Assembly: GCA_946699065.1 (NCBI GenBank)
Contig: CAMPDV010000012.1
Span: 310,001 to 374,000 of the forward strand
DNA length: 64,000 nt
Reading direction: 5' to 3'
DNA from: Loxodes magnus
Taxonomy: Eukaryota > Ciliophora > Karyorelictea > Loxodida > Loxodidae
In this document: positions 14,140 through 26,877 of the stretch, piece by piece
Position numbering within the stretch: position 1 is the first letter of the stretch
How the letters are laid out: every line of letters starts with the position of its first letter
Translations under genes and position numbers: made by a program
Notes under the pieces: model-generated
What the model was told of the DNA's origin: nothing
The model's input: only the letters and a program-made list of their open reading frames with translations
Databases searched by the model: none

Positions 14140-16290
14140 CGCACTCTTTTTTATTATTATGTTTACTCATACGTTTTGCTGGCGGAATTGTTTTATCTTC
14201 TTCTTCATGTTTCCTTTTAAGAATATTAAGATTAATATTGGAAGATAAGGTTTAATTCTGATAAATAGCATCGATCGAATCTGTTTAGTTTTATTAATCT
14301 TTTTTTCATCTTTTAGTAGAATAATTAAATATATCTGTTTTCAAATTTTAATTAAGTTTTTAAAACTCTTATATTTTTATCTCAAGTGTCTACATATTTT
14401 GGGTACTTTAAATGAATTTTAAGTTGAGTTAGTGATATTAATGCTATAGTAAAACAAAATCTTCATCTGGCAATTTTATTTGACAGTATTAGTTATTATG
14501 TAATGTTATAATAGTATTAGTTGATCCTTCCTATTAATTATTTTAAGTTTACATTAGCTTGTCTTGCTTGATTATATTTGTTTGAGTAAATTTTTGACAC
14601 AAAAAAGCTGTTTATTATTTATTTATATTATCTGTTTAGATAATACTATCCTTTGTTTAAATATTTCCATATAATGTCTAAGTTTATGCCTCTACAAATT
14701 ACATCTTCTAAAATTACTATTAATTACTAAATTCTTTTGTATGTTAGATTTAGTTCTAAAATAATTCTTTATACATTTGAATTTCCTTATTTTTTAATAG
14801 AATTTAATTTTGAAAAGCTATATTTATTTCATAGTTTTATTATCTTTACTTATCTAATTAGATTTTAAAAGTTAAAATTTCCATTTAAGCTTTCTATTCT
14901 TAATCTATAAATTACTTATTTTAGTTTTATAATTTTTAATATTAAGAATATAACTCTTGGAGTTAAATTTCGGTTATTATTTTTTATTAGGTAATTTGTT
15001 GAAGTAAATATTAGTTCTATTCTAATATAGTCTATTGATATCCTTGCTAAGTTTTATTTAGAAAGTTATCTATTTCAATTTAAGTAAAATTTATAATTTT
15101 ATTAAAGTTTTGGCATACTGAATTATTTGCTCCTATCATTTAAGCTAAGTAAAGCTTTAATTAGCATTGGCTTCAATTTGAATCTTTTAATTAGATTATA
15201 TTTCATCTATTGAATTGACTTAATTCTCATAGTTTTTCTATTATATCTAAATTTCTTGAACTATACTAATTATTTCATCTGTTTAAACTATTTAGTTACT
15301 GTAATAAGTGGAGAAGTTTGTTTAAGTAATTTTATGAATTAGTTATTTTGATAGCATTTTTTTGTGATATTGCTATACATCAGATTTGATTGACTAAAAA
15401 TTGTTCTATAATAGTTTATATTTCTAATAAATTTTATTTATATAATGTTTATAATATATTTTGGATATTTCTTAGTTACTTATCAATGTTTCAATATCTC
15501 GTTCATATTTTGCTTTTATATTAATTAGCATTTCATTTAATTATTGGTTCTTATCTATAAGTCTTTATATATTATGTTTAAGTTCTTTTATTTCTAAGGT
15601 AAATAAATTCTCATTAGACTAATTAATTATTTGATTTTATATTACATTTCTTAAATCAGCAGTTTAATTTTAAGCTTGTTTGCTCTGAAGATCAGGTAAA
15701 TAATGATTATTTGAATTATCAGGATTAGTAGTATTATTTTATTTCTGACTAATTTAGTTATTTGAAATTTAATAGAATTGTTAATTAGTATTATTCAAAA
15801 ATTAATCTTAAGTTTATGTTATTTTTGACTACCATAAAAGGATATCTTTATTTGAATTTTAATTAGGATTTGAAGGTATATCTTTTGAATTCTAACTATC
15901 TAAGATAATATCTTATTTTTGGAAAGATTTCTTAGGTAATCGTTTCGTATCTTCGCGGTATTATTTTAGGCTGTTAATTTGTTCATCTATTTATAGGTTG
16001 CTTTCACTTTCATAATACGCTACAATTAATATGCACGTTGAAGAGAGTTCCTAAGTAGTTTTAATGGGACGCGTATGAATTTGTTTTCTAGTTTTTGACT
16101 ACAGATATTTAGTAATTTTCTAAATAGATCCATTATTATGTTTACTTATTTGATTTGTATCAACTCCTTTTCTTTTATTTGGAGGTTTTTATGCACCTGT
16201 CTTGCTTGATCTATTAGTTCGCAGATTCTTTATAATCAATTAAAGAAGAGTCGCTAGTTAAAACTGTTGAATTTTAAGTATTTTCCATTT
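14140..16290 (-). CDS. LINE-alpha ORF1-like coiled-coil protein
   Basis: The minus strand reads as a long Gln/Asn-rich protein when UAR is Gln. It has a long, probably coiled-coil middle (LEIKELKHNIQRLIDKNQQL near 15570, then IVQEIQIQQKNYENQ) and a basic end with PPAKRMSKHNNKK at about 14165. An ATG at about 16285 follows an A-run, but a frame change near 16200 makes the start uncertain. Position upstream of the endonuclease in the same direction, and the coiled coil, fit a LINE ORF1 RNA-binding protein. No zinc knuckle is evident. The basic end recurs at 63895-64000. Confidence 0.6.
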
Positions 16291-16334
16291 TTTTAATTTA
16301 ACCTGGTGCTTATAATGAATAATCATTAAACCAC

Positions 16335-16600
16335 AATTATACAGTTTCTTTTGTATACATGTATTAGCGTTACTATCATTCATTATTTCAAGGACATTTA
16401 GCAGGAGAAATTCTTATAATCTATATGTATTATCAAATTATTTTCAGGATTGTCTACAAAACCTTATAAAAGGGTGTTGAAATCTCCCGTCAGTATATGT
16501 GGATTCTCATCAAATTTATTTAGCAATGTGTTAAGAAGTTCATAAGCTTAATCGTTGATATCTTAATTTAAAAGCCATTGTTAGAAATTTTTATATCTTT
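16335..16600 (-). mobile_element. LINE-alpha endonuclease fragment
   Basis: This minus-strand piece is closely similar to about 13230-13450 of the long LINE-alpha copy and covers the part around MGDLNA (here with changes). It lies between the ORF1 start and the broken inner end of WD40 copy D, so it is a separate older fragment. Confidence 0.65.
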
Positions 16601-17312
16601 CAAAACTCTAACCCTTTTTTTAATTTATCCATCCCGAAAATCTTCTGTAGTCTAAGACTCGTAGCTAAAATAAAGAATAATTTTTCGCAATTTCATTATT
16701 TACTTTCTTTTCTCTCCTTTTTTATTATGATCTTTTTCAATTAAGTAAATTCTTATAAAATTTAAAATTTTAATTCCAAGTCAAAAAAAATGAATTTTTA
16801 TCAAAAACATAAACAATAACTTTTTTTTTATCATTTCAAAAAAAATTAAACTTATAAAATCTTTTTTCTTGAGTCAAAGGCAACCAAAAATTTGTTCAAA
16901 TTTTTTCCTTAAAACAAAAATAAGTTTTTTCATTTTTACAAAATACCATTTTAACAAAAAAGATTTAAAAATTCTAATTTTGCTGTAAAATTTTTTAAAT
17001 TCCTATTTTTTTCAAAAATCTTATATATTTTGAATTTTTTTGAAATTTTATTCCCTTTTTACTTTTTTTCATTCTGAATTAAAAAATCTTATTCCGTCCC
17101 AGATATTTCCTCTAGTGCTAAACTATGAACAAAAAAAACGAATTTTTATTTTTCATGAAATTCATACTCTTAAATTGAAAAGATTATGATAACTAAAAAA
17201 AAACTTACTATCAGAAAAAAATATTGGCAAGAATAAATAAATATTAAATAATTAATAATTAATTAATAAATAATAATTAATAATTAATAATAAATAAATA
17301 AATTTGATTATA

Positions 17313-17344
17313 GAGCGCGTAGCACTCTCGTTGGTGCGCAGCTC
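17313..17344 (-). other. 3' stem-loop of the SINE-like element
   Basis: On the minus strand the pattern is GAGC, then GCGCAC, a loop containing AACGA, then GTGC and GCGCTC. It corresponds to 59928-59958 of LINE-gamma. In characterised LINE/SINE pairs such a 3' hairpin is what the reverse transcriptase recognises. Confidence 0.55.
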
Positions 17345-17540
17345 TTTAAAAAAAATGTTTCATACTGACAAGAATGTTTGTTACTGATAAAATTATCAGA
17401 TACTGATAAACCTTGTTCAATAAAGGTATAATTATTCAGTACTGATAAAAATGTTCAATACTGATATAACTTAGAATATTCGTAATCTTTAATACTTGCT
17501 GGAGGTCTGAGGACATGGCATAGTTGCGTCTCATTGCATC

Positions 17541-17757
17541 ACCAAAGCAGAGGACGACATGTGTCAATTATGGGTACTTAAATTCCCCACCTCTGATGAA
17601 GCTCGCAATATTATTTCTTTTTTGTTCCAGAATTAAAAATAAACGAAGCCAAGCCAGTGTCGAAGGTCTAAGAATCTTATGTCTTGAGGCCAAACCAAAG
17701 CAGAGGAAGACATAAAGTCGATTATGTGTACTTAACTTCCCCAACCTCTGATGAAGA
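17541..17757. repeat. Pair of ~60 bp direct repeats inside the SINE-like element
   Basis: The blocks at about 17541-17601 and 17693-17757 share ACCAAAGCAGAGGA, a GACAT core, a GGGTACTTAA or GTGTACTTAA core, and CCACCTCTGATGAAG or CCAACCTCTGATGAAG. The ~90 bp between them is unrelated. They read as an internal duplication of the element body. Confidence 0.7.
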
Positions 17758-18294
17758 TGGCCTTGTTGTTAACCTTCGAACAACTATGGCGGTTTTAAAG
17801 AAATATATATCAATAATAAATTAATAATAAACAAAGTAAAATAAATACTTCATAAAATTTTTAAAATAATAATCAAGATTATAAACTAACTTTGCCATTA
17901 TAAATAAATTTTAACTACTACACAAACAAAAATTTAAATTTTTACTTAACTTGAAATTTTTACGAAACCATAATTAAATAAATAAATAAAAAATTTTATG
18001 AAATAAAAGCAACTTAAGTTTATTATTTATCTTCATTCAACAAAAAATATATTTAATATTTTTAGACATAATCACTTTTAAATCAACATACCTCACTAAT
18101 TTCAATAACCTATATTATCTACTTTACCTTTTTTTTAAGCCAAGAATATTTAAGAGTCTACAACTTTTTAATAAATAAAAAAGTAAACACTTCATAAAAT
18201 AATAAACATAATTACCATTCAACATTCATTTAAATTAACTTGTCTAATTAATATCTTTAATCGTAAAATTTAATTAAGTCAAATAGCAAGTTAC

Positions 18295-19366
18295 TCAACT
18301 CGAAACCTTCCACTTTCTAATCGTCTTGTCATCCGCTCCCGATACCAATTATCTATTGTCAACACTCAATGATATAGAATTTATATATGAAGTATGCCCT
18401 TGCAAAGTCTATATACACTCACCCTTATCAAAGTTCCAGATCTTGATTGTTCCTTCATAAGAACCAGAAAAGATAACACTTGAATCAACACTTAACTGAA
18501 TACTTGATACAGCACCTGTATGACCTTAAAGAGTACGAATACACTAACCAGAAGAGAAGTCCCATATCTTAATATTCTTGTCACCAGAACCCGATATTAT
18601 ATACCTATTATCCTTAGACACTATCACCGATAAAACTAAGTCTGAATGCCCAGTAAGAGTTCGCACAAGCTAACCAGTCTAGAAATTCCAAATCTTTATA
18701 GTTTTGTCATTAGATGCCGATATAATATATCTAGAGTCATATGAGAGTACTACCGAGTTAACATATGAAGTATGTCCCGTTATAGTTCTTTGGAGAGCAC
18801 CATTGTGGAAATTTCAGATCTTTATGGTTTTGTCATGAGATGCTGATACAATGTAGATAGAGTCTAGAGAGATTACTACTGATCAAACTGAAGATGTATG
18901 TCCTGTTAAAGTTCTTTGAAGGAAACCAGTCTATAAATTTCAGATCTTTATGGAGTAGTCATGAGATCCTGATACGATATAGTTAGAGTCTGGGGAGATT
19001 ACTACCGATAAAACATCTCAAGTATGTCCTGTTATAGTTCTTTGAAGAGTACCTGTCAATAAGTTTCAGATCTTTATCGATTTTTCAGGATATCCTGAAC
19101 CTGATACAATTCAATTCAGGTCACTTGATATGGCTACCGATAACATAGCTGAAAAGTGACCAGTAAGGATTTAGTCTATAAAATATTAAAACAATACCTT
19201 TACTTTGGTCATAATTGATCTTGTTTATTAGCTTTTAGTAGCATAAGTTAGGCAGAATTTCATACTTAAAATGAAGTAGAGATACTTTCCCTAGAATGTG
19301 GTTTCTCGCTCTTAAGAGTTTTCTTAAAAAAATACTTTTAGTAAATTGTTTTTCTTTTTTCTCCAT
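18295..19366 (-). CDS. Seven-blade WD40 repeat protein, copy D
   Basis: With the 28 nt intron (19176-19203) removed, the exons are 163 and 881 nt and give 347 residues ending RKWKVSS-TGA. The N-terminal 55 residues match copies A-C. Blades 2-4 carry their own residues after GH(T): WD, SS and SY, two of these blades with a TGA-coded Trp nearby. Blades 5-7 are close to those of copy B. The open frame over 1 kb argues that the gene is recent or maintained. No regulatory motif can be named in the shared AT-rich leader. Function beyond a binding scaffold is unknown. Confidence 0.85.
19176..19203 (-). other. 28-nt intron, WD40 copy D
   Basis: On the minus strand it runs from GTAAAGGTATTG to TTTTATAG. 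Removing it joins the basic N-terminus to a blade start reading LTGH, and the spliced length is a multiple of three. Confidence 0.75.
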
Positions 19367-20819
19367 TTTAATGTTTATAACTTACTTTTATAATTTTTTA
19401 ATTAAAATAACTCAATAAATTTTACTTACTAAATTTCAATACAATTAAACAATCAAATTATTTATTAAGCATACTTATAAGTATCTTCTAAAACATTGAT
19501 TTTTCTATTTTTGTCTTAAAACAAAACAAGATATTAAACTAATAGTGTACTTTTACAATTTTAATTATTTTATATCTTTTTACTTTTAAATAAAAGGATA
19601 AATTATTATATCAAAAGTTTATAACGAAGAATTATATCCTTATTATAATAACTTTAATATACATTTATTATTTACTACTTATTTGGGCTTTAAATCAAAG
19701 ACTCCTAATAAGAAAATTTTATTTCGTTGTAGACCCTTTTAAATGATAATTAAAATATTACAATTCTTTTAAAAACTATTGCTATTAATTATTGCTTTTC
19801 ACTTACATTTAATCAAAAAAATGATTTATTTAAGCTTTTTACTAATTAAAAAAAGTAAATAAAATAAGTTTCTTATTAATTAGTTTAAATAGATATTAAA
19901 AAACATCAAATTATTTAAAACAAAGTATTTTTAGTATTTATAAGATAAAATCTTTTAATTGCCCACTTTCTTACTATTATTTCATTAAAACTTTTTACTT
20001 ATAAAGGTCTCTCTTAAAATAATAAACTAATATAATTTATTACTTATAATGTTGATTCTAAGCAAAATATATAAATGTAATAAATATAAGTAGTAGAAAG
20101 TAAATATTTAAACTAACTAGAAATGGTGTATCACTAATTTTATCTTACAATTATTAAATAGTAATATTTAATTTTATTATTAAAATAAGCTTTAATATGT
20201 TTAATTATGTCTATTAAATACTTAATATTTTATCCTTTTAGCTTTATTAGTTAATAATTAGTTTCTCTTTAATTAATAAAGATATTAGATTAGTTATAAT
20301 TAATTTATTTAGATAACTTTCTCTTTTTATAGCAAACTAATATTATATTATTTATGTTATTTTTGTAATTATCATTTATAATTAATAATATTAAAACTAT
20401 TTTACTTTATATTATACTTACTTCTTTTCTATTATACAAATCTATATTATATTGTTATCACTATTAATACTCTCTTTATTAAAATTAGTTGTTTGATATA
20501 AATAAAATTATAATCTTTTAAGAAAGAAAGTATATTTTAAATATATTATATTATTACTTTCTGAATTAATAGAAAGAGTAAACTTAACATAACATGTTTC
20601 TTTGTAGTATTAGATAATATAATTATTAGATTAGCTATTTAAAACTAATCTAATAGATTATTATTTACTCTTAATACATTTTATTAGTCTACTATTATTC
20701 TATATTTTGTTCTTCCTAACAAACTATTCTTCATTATTTGCTTTATAGAACATCATCAATTTGCAAATTCTACAATACTAAAGTATAAGACGAAATTAAT
20801 ATCATAAGTAGATGCAAAT

Positions 20820-21260
20820 AATATATGGAAGAAAGACAAAGATGTAAATCTTAATTGTATATCATTTACCTCAATAACAGGCAGAAACTAGTTGATCTAC
20901 TAAACTTTGAACTAATACAAATAATACGAGGCAGTTACAAAATTTATAGTTAGCTATGTAATCAATAAGAAAAACTAAGTTAATAAATATACTTTATAGT
21001 AAAAGATTACATTAAAGAAATATTAGAAAAAAGGAAGAAAGGATACATTGAAAGAATTTTATCATATTAAAAAGTAATAGGCAACATTTTTTTGGGATCT
21101 AATGAACATACATGATCATATAATGAATTAACTAAAAAAAGGAAATAGAAAATAAGCAAGAGGAATTTAAGAGAAAAGTTGAATATAATCTAAAATAAGT
21201 GAAAAAAAGATTAATGGATAGTGAAAATGAATTAAGAACTAAAATTTAGCGTAAACAAAT
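20820..21260 (+). mobile_element. Decayed LINE-gamma 3' remnant
   Basis: A stretch near 21003-21060 reads KDYIKEILEKRKKGYIE and resembles the C-terminal part of LINE-gamma at about 59578-59630 (KDYIKNILEKRKKGYLE with adjustments). The surrounding sequence is basic and Lys/Gln-rich but degraded. No stem-loop tail is visible. Confidence 0.4.
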
Positions 21261-22715
21261 TATAAAATTAATGATTTATATATATTATGCTTAATTAAAA
21301 GCCAAGCATAAGCTAAAATTATATCTTATTTTAAGCAATGATTTTATTTAAATTGTATTATATTGCATTATCTCATTTCAACTAATCAAATACTCATATC
21401 AATTACCATTATAAAATAAATAATTTAAACTAAAATTAAGTTTCTAATTGTTTTAATCAATCTATTTCAAACTAAAATTAAGTCTCTAACTACTAAAAAC
21501 AGGCTACCTTATATAATAGCTATGAATAAATCTTTCAAAATTACTTATTTTTACTTATTTACTATCTCTCTTAATATTAAGCCTTTAGTTTTAACTTATT
21601 TTACATCTCTTTAACTAAGACTAACAATTTATTCTATTTATAAGCTATTTTACTAAATCAAATTAAGGGTCACATTTTTAATCATGCTAGGTGTTGCTGT
21701 TAAACAATAAAATTGAAGCTAGTTAAGCATTAATCAAGATAAGGCTAACAAGACTAATATGATTAAAAGCTAAATGAAAATATAAAATCTATAATCTAAT
21801 AAAATAAGAACTTCATTAAATCAACCAAAATAAATTACTCCTAGAAAATTTATAACTAAGTAAAAATATTTAAGTTAAAGCTGAAATTTGAGATTCCAAT
21901 TCTTATGAAAATTACCTTCAAAAGCTTAAAAATTGTATGAAATAACTATTACATAATTATATTTTAGGAAAGATAAATAGTATAAAATTAAAAAATTACA
22001 TGAGAGGAACAAAAGTAATGAAAAGAATAATTTAGAAAGAGATTAAGTTGCTATAAAATTAAAAGAAGGCATAAATCTATTGATAAAGTTATTTTGTGTA
22101 TTTTTTCTGCTATATACAGCGCTAAAGAAAAATAAATATAATGCATGCTTAATATAATCATAATTATGAAAAGAAAACTGGAACAAATTTTGAATAGCTA
22201 TAAATTCAAGCAATACAAATTTAAAATTAGTAAAATTTACATTTTATTTTCACTGTAGAAATTCGCATAAGCATAAAAGAACAAGAATTAAGATTCTAAT
22301 TGTGATTTATAAAGAAGTTATGATAATTTTGAGTGCGTTTTTTAGCTTATTGAAGCCTTTAGAGTTTTTCAAACCTAAATTTTAATTTATTTTTTGCCTT
22401 TATTTATCCTAGCAAAATTAATTGCATTTTTTTTATCTCTTAAGTGTTTCTCAATTAAATTTGTACATTTTCATAGCTCTTCTATTTCTTAGTTTTAAAT
22501 ATTTTCAAATAACATTTATTTAACTAAGATTTTGGTCTAAAAATAAATTTGTAAAAAAAGATTTAATCTCGGAATATTTCCTGCCATATACAGTCATATT
22601 TAACTTCCTAAAAAGTAAAAAAGTTTAATATAGTTAAAAATAAGCTCATCTTTATGGCCCACTAGAAAAGAATAAGAATGAATATTTGGAATAATATTAA
22701 CTATTAGAAACTGAA
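21261..22715. other. AT-rich region without recognisable gene
   Basis: There is no sustained protein-like frame, RNA gene or repeat partner elsewhere in the window. I see nothing to annotate. Confidence 0.5.
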
Positions 22716-22847
22716 ATGGCGAGCAACGGAATTCTTCCCATCGGAAATTGGGAAAATCTGGAAAAAAAGCAAATTCTTAACTCAGACTATTAAAAAGAGA
22801 GAAGTTCAGGAAAAAAAGCACAAGGAACGAACATGCAGGAAAGGTGA
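22716..22847 (+). CDS. Short GC-richer ORF, 43 residues, ending in TGA
   Basis: An ATG opens MASNGILPIGNWENLEKKQ..., a hydrophilic peptide that continues with Lys/Glu/Ser and ends ...NMQER before TGA at 22845-22847. Base composition is clearly richer in G+C than on both sides. The protein is not recognised. It may be a small gene or the 5' piece of an element, like the other GC-rich islands. Confidence 0.35.
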
Positions 22848-22914
22848 TTTTATTCATTTAAAACTTGCATTAAGCCAGAAGCCGAAAAGTTATTTTAATG
22901 ATTTAATTTAGATT

Positions 22915-24878
22915 AAAACTATTTTATAAATGAAAAAATATATTATTTTAATATATAATAAGAAATTTAAGAATTTTATAATATATGAAAAGAATCTGAT
23001 CATGATGTAAAATTGATTATTATTATTTTTATTTGCTTTATAATTTCTTTGTTTAAATTTATTATCTATAAATACATTTTTTATAATGCAAAAGCTTTAA
23101 AATTCTAGTCTTCAATTTTTTAATTTTTATATATATTTGAAAGTATGATAACCAATTGCTATAATATAATTAGAAAGAAATTCTCTTCATTAAAAGTATA
23201 AATATTACTTATCAACTTGATAGAGTTTTTAATTGATTGCAAAATAGATTTTTATAATAAGTTTTGTTGAAAATGTTTAAAAAATAAATTTTAATAGAAA
23301 GGGATATTTTAAACTAAAAATAAGAAGGGATTTATACTCTATTGATATAATTTATTTTATAAATAAATAAATTTTCCTTATGTACCTATTTTAAGTAAAA
23401 AATAGCATTTTCCAGTCTGTTAAACCTAGAATTAGAAAACTTTGATTTTAATTATAATTAGTACAATTGCATTAGTTATTAAATACTAATTATTACTAAT
23501 TATTTTTCTATGAAATTTAATCTATAAAAATAATAAATATAAGATACGTAAATAAATTATAAATAGTATTATAATAATATTATTTTCACTAATAATTAAT
23601 AACTATAAATGAGTAAGTTTTTATAAAATTTAATAACCAGAAATATTTTAATTAAAATATTTAAATAATATTAAATTTTAAATAAGCAAGAATAATATTC
23701 AAATTTACTTCATTTATATTTTATTAATAGACATTTATCAAAAAGTTTAATTTTATTTATTTATTGTTCTTAGACAATCTTTAACTCTCCTTTTAATAAA
23801 AAATGCTCCTAGTTTCATATTTTTTTATTTATAGGCATATTTGAATCAATAAAATTAAAAAATAAATATATTTTTAATTCAAAATTTTAATTAATTTTGC
23901 TACTTTACTTAACATTTAAAGTTAGAATCTTAATATTGATATAAATTAAATTATTTTTAAAAACATTTAGTGGGATTTCATATTAAGTTTAGAAAAAGAA
24001 TTAGAAAATAAAAAATTAAATTATTTTTACTTATTTATTCAAATATTTAATAGTTTCCATTTAAGAAGAAGTTAAAATTTGAGATTATAAAATAACTAGT
24101 ACTTGTACCATATATATATCCATAATCGATGAAAAATAGTAAAAATAAACTATTTTCGAATAGGCTGATTATAAAAATCTGAGATTTAGAGAATTTTTTA
24201 ACATTTTTAACATTTTTAATTTTTTATATTTTGAAATTGAAAATTTCTAAGAATAATTATTTTTTTGTTGAATTTATTTATTTAAAAAGTCAATCTATCT
24301 AGATTTGTAAGATTTTATATATTCTTTAATATTTATCTTTTTCTCAAATATTGTTAAATATAAAATTTTAAATTATAATTTTTTTAATTTTTAAATTAAT
24401 TAATTTATACTTTTTTTCTATTTTAATAATTCTTTTAAATAATTTAATAAAACTGATAGTATCAATTAAATAATTAGTAAATTTTATATTAATTTTTTAT
24501 AGAAAAATTTAATTTCTTAAGTTTTCCTTATAATTTTTTATTTAACTTTTAAAAATATTTAACTACATTTCTAAGGTTAAAATAGAGGTTACATAATTGA
24601 TTATATGTTTGATCTAAAGATTAATAAAATATTTAAAATATTTATTTATAATATCATTTATAATTATAAATTTTCTTAATATTTTAATTATATTTAATTA
24701 ATGTTTTTATTTACTTTGGTTTTTTATAAAATATTAAGAGATTTTTATATAATAAATTGTTTTAAATTTTTATTAAACAAAAAGAAAAATATTAATTTTC
24801 CTTATTTTAATTTAAAATATTATTCTTAATTAATAAGAAATGTAATCACAGTTTTATTAAATATTTTATCTAGAGGAT
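22915..24878 (+). repeat. Upstream part of the WD40 unit (B), twin of 46430-48303
   Basis: This is a two-kilobase AT-rich block matching the sequence directly upstream of copy C, with many small indels. It has no protein-like frame. In C it runs straight into the leader at ATCTATTAGATTAG. In B the next ~700 bp intervene. Confidence 0.75.
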
Positions 24879-25577
24879 AAGAAAATTTCTTATTAGTCTC
24901 TAATTAAACCTTTCTTTAACTAGTTAAAGTACTTAGAATATTTCCAAGTACAGTTAAAGTAAAAAGGAATTTTCTTTTAAGTTTTTATGAATTAATATTA
25001 CTAAATGAGTTAGTGAAGGAGGCTATAATATATTAAACACTTGGTTTTAAGATAAATAGAGGATTTTAGATATATAAATAATTGACTCTATAGAAGATTT
25101 AAGCTAGCTTTTCTTTATTTAATTATATAAAAGAATAATGTTTTCTTTTGACTATTTATTTTAGTACATATAATTACCTAAATGCTTTTTAGAACTAATA
25201 TCATTAATACTTTAAATATATTCTTATACTCACTAAAATAAACTTAGATAAATTAAGACTAAATATTTTACAAAATGTACCTTTTTATCAGTTTTCCAAA
25301 CGAAAGTTAATTGCAAAAAGAAGATAATAAAAAGGAATATATAAATATAATTTAAATTTAGGAAAATTATAAATAATCTAAAATTCAAACTTATTTTAAT
25401 GCCTAAGTTTCAAATAATTCTATAACTATCTATATCATCTTTTTAGGTTTAAATCTATTGTAATAAGATTAATAAATGGTGATATGCTATAAAGCAAAAC
25501 ATGTAGAATTGTTTATTAGGAACAGAAAGATATAGAATAATAGTAGACTAATAAAATGTATTAAGAGTAAATAATAA
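24879..25577. repeat. 700-bp segment present in B, absent in C
   Basis: Both ends abut ATCTA, so the segment is either an insertion flanked by a 4-5 bp duplication in B or a deletion by microhomology in C. The last ~100 bp are also found at the far end of copy D (about 20690-20770), which favours loss from C. It is AT-rich with no gene seen. Confidence 0.55.
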
Positions 25578-26877
25578 TCTATTAGATTAGTTTTAAATAG
25601 CTAATCTAATAATTATATTATCTCATACTACAAAGAAACATGTTATGTTAAGTTTACTCTTTCTATTAATTCAGAAAGTAATATCAGAAGATATTAAAAA
25701 TATGCTTTCTTTCTTAAAAGCTTATAATTTTATTTATATCAAACAATTAATTTTAAGAAAGAGAGTATTAATAGTGGTAACTATGTTTTTTGGATAAGTA
25801 TAGAATAATAGAAAAGAATTAATCTTTTAGATTTAAATAATCTAGAATAATTTAGGTATTATTAATTATAAATGATAATTACAAAAATAACATAAATAAT
25901 TAATATTAGTTTGCTATAAAAGAGAAAGTTATCTAAATGCATTAATTATAACTAATCTAATATCTTTATTAATTAAATAGAAATTAAATTATTAACTAAT
26001 AAAGCTAAAAGGATAAAATATTAAGTATTTAATAGACATAATTAAACATATTAAAGCTTATTTTAATAATAAAATTAAATATTACTATTTAATAATTGTA
26101 AGATAAAATTAGTGATACACCATTTCTAGTTAGTTTAAATATTTAATTTCTACTACTTCTATTTATTACATTTATATATTTTGCTTAGAATCAACATTAT
26201 AAGTAATAAATTATATTAGTTTATTATTTTAAGAGAGACCTTTATAAATAAAAATTTTTAATGAAATAATAGTAAGAAAGTGGGAAATTAAAATACTCTA
26301 TCTTATAAGTACTAAATTTAAATACTTGTTTTAAATAATTTGATTTTTTTTAATATTTATTCAAACTAAGAAACTTATTTTATTTAATTTTTTTTAATTA
26401 GTAAAAAGCTTAAAGAAATCCTTTTTTTGATTAAATGTAAGTGAAAAGCAATAATTAATAGCAATAGTTTTTAAAAGAATTGTAATATTTTATTTATCAT
26501 TTAAAAGGGTCTATAAAGAAATAAGGTTTTCTTATTAAGAGTCTTTGATTTAAAGACAAATAAGTTGTAACTAATAAATGTATATTAAAGTTATTGTAAT
26601 AAGGATATAATTCTTCTTTATAAAACTTTTGAAATAATAATTTATCCTTTTATTTAAAAGTAAAAGGAAATAAAATAATTAAAATTGTAAAAGTTTGTAC
26701 ACTATAGTTTAATATCTTGTTTTGTTTTAAGACAAAAATAGAAAAATCAATGTTTTAGAAGATACTTATAAGTATGCTTAATAAATAATAAATTGTTTAA
26801 TTCTATTGAAATTAAATAAGTAAAATTTATAGAGTTATTTTATTTAAATATTTATTGAATTAAGTTATAAAATTAAA

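Larger units (their letters stand above)
17300..17800 (-). mobile_element. SINE-like element sharing the LINE-gamma 3' tail
   Basis: This 500 bp GC-richer block is inserted in copy D at the AT microsatellite, where A has a different insertion and B and C have none. Read on the minus strand it ends in a ~45 nt tail nearly identical to the 3' end of LINE-gamma (59925-59968), including a stem-loop. Upstream of the tail is a run of degenerate TACTGATAAAA units (about 17360-17475), then two direct repeats. A GTTGTT...TTCG...AACAAC hairpin sits at the other end, but I see no convincing tRNA-type A and B boxes. A non-autonomous element mobilised by LINE-gamma is the likely reading. Confidence 0.55.
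16622..20770 (-). repeat. Dispersed WD40 unit, copy D (inverted)
   Basis: This is the reverse complement of copy A from its leader to the GGGATGGATAAAT marker (A near 3080), where homology stops at 16622. At the far end it extends past copy A's visible start to about 20770, matching copy B upstream sequence at 25.5 kb. It contains its own WD40 gene and a SINE-like insertion at 17.30-17.80 kb. Copies A and D point toward each other, while D and B point apart. Confidence 0.8.

Noticed and set aside
17760..17800. tRNA-derived head of the SINE-like element
   Set aside because: There is a TTCGAA core within a GTTGTT/AACAAC hairpin, but no A box or cloverleaf could be drawn.
1..20770. Copies A and D as the terminal inverted repeats of one giant transposon
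   Set aside because: The interior consists of unrelated LINE pieces, the inner ends of A and D differ (9584 versus the equivalent of ~3080), and the outer ends extend differently. Inverted duplication is simpler.
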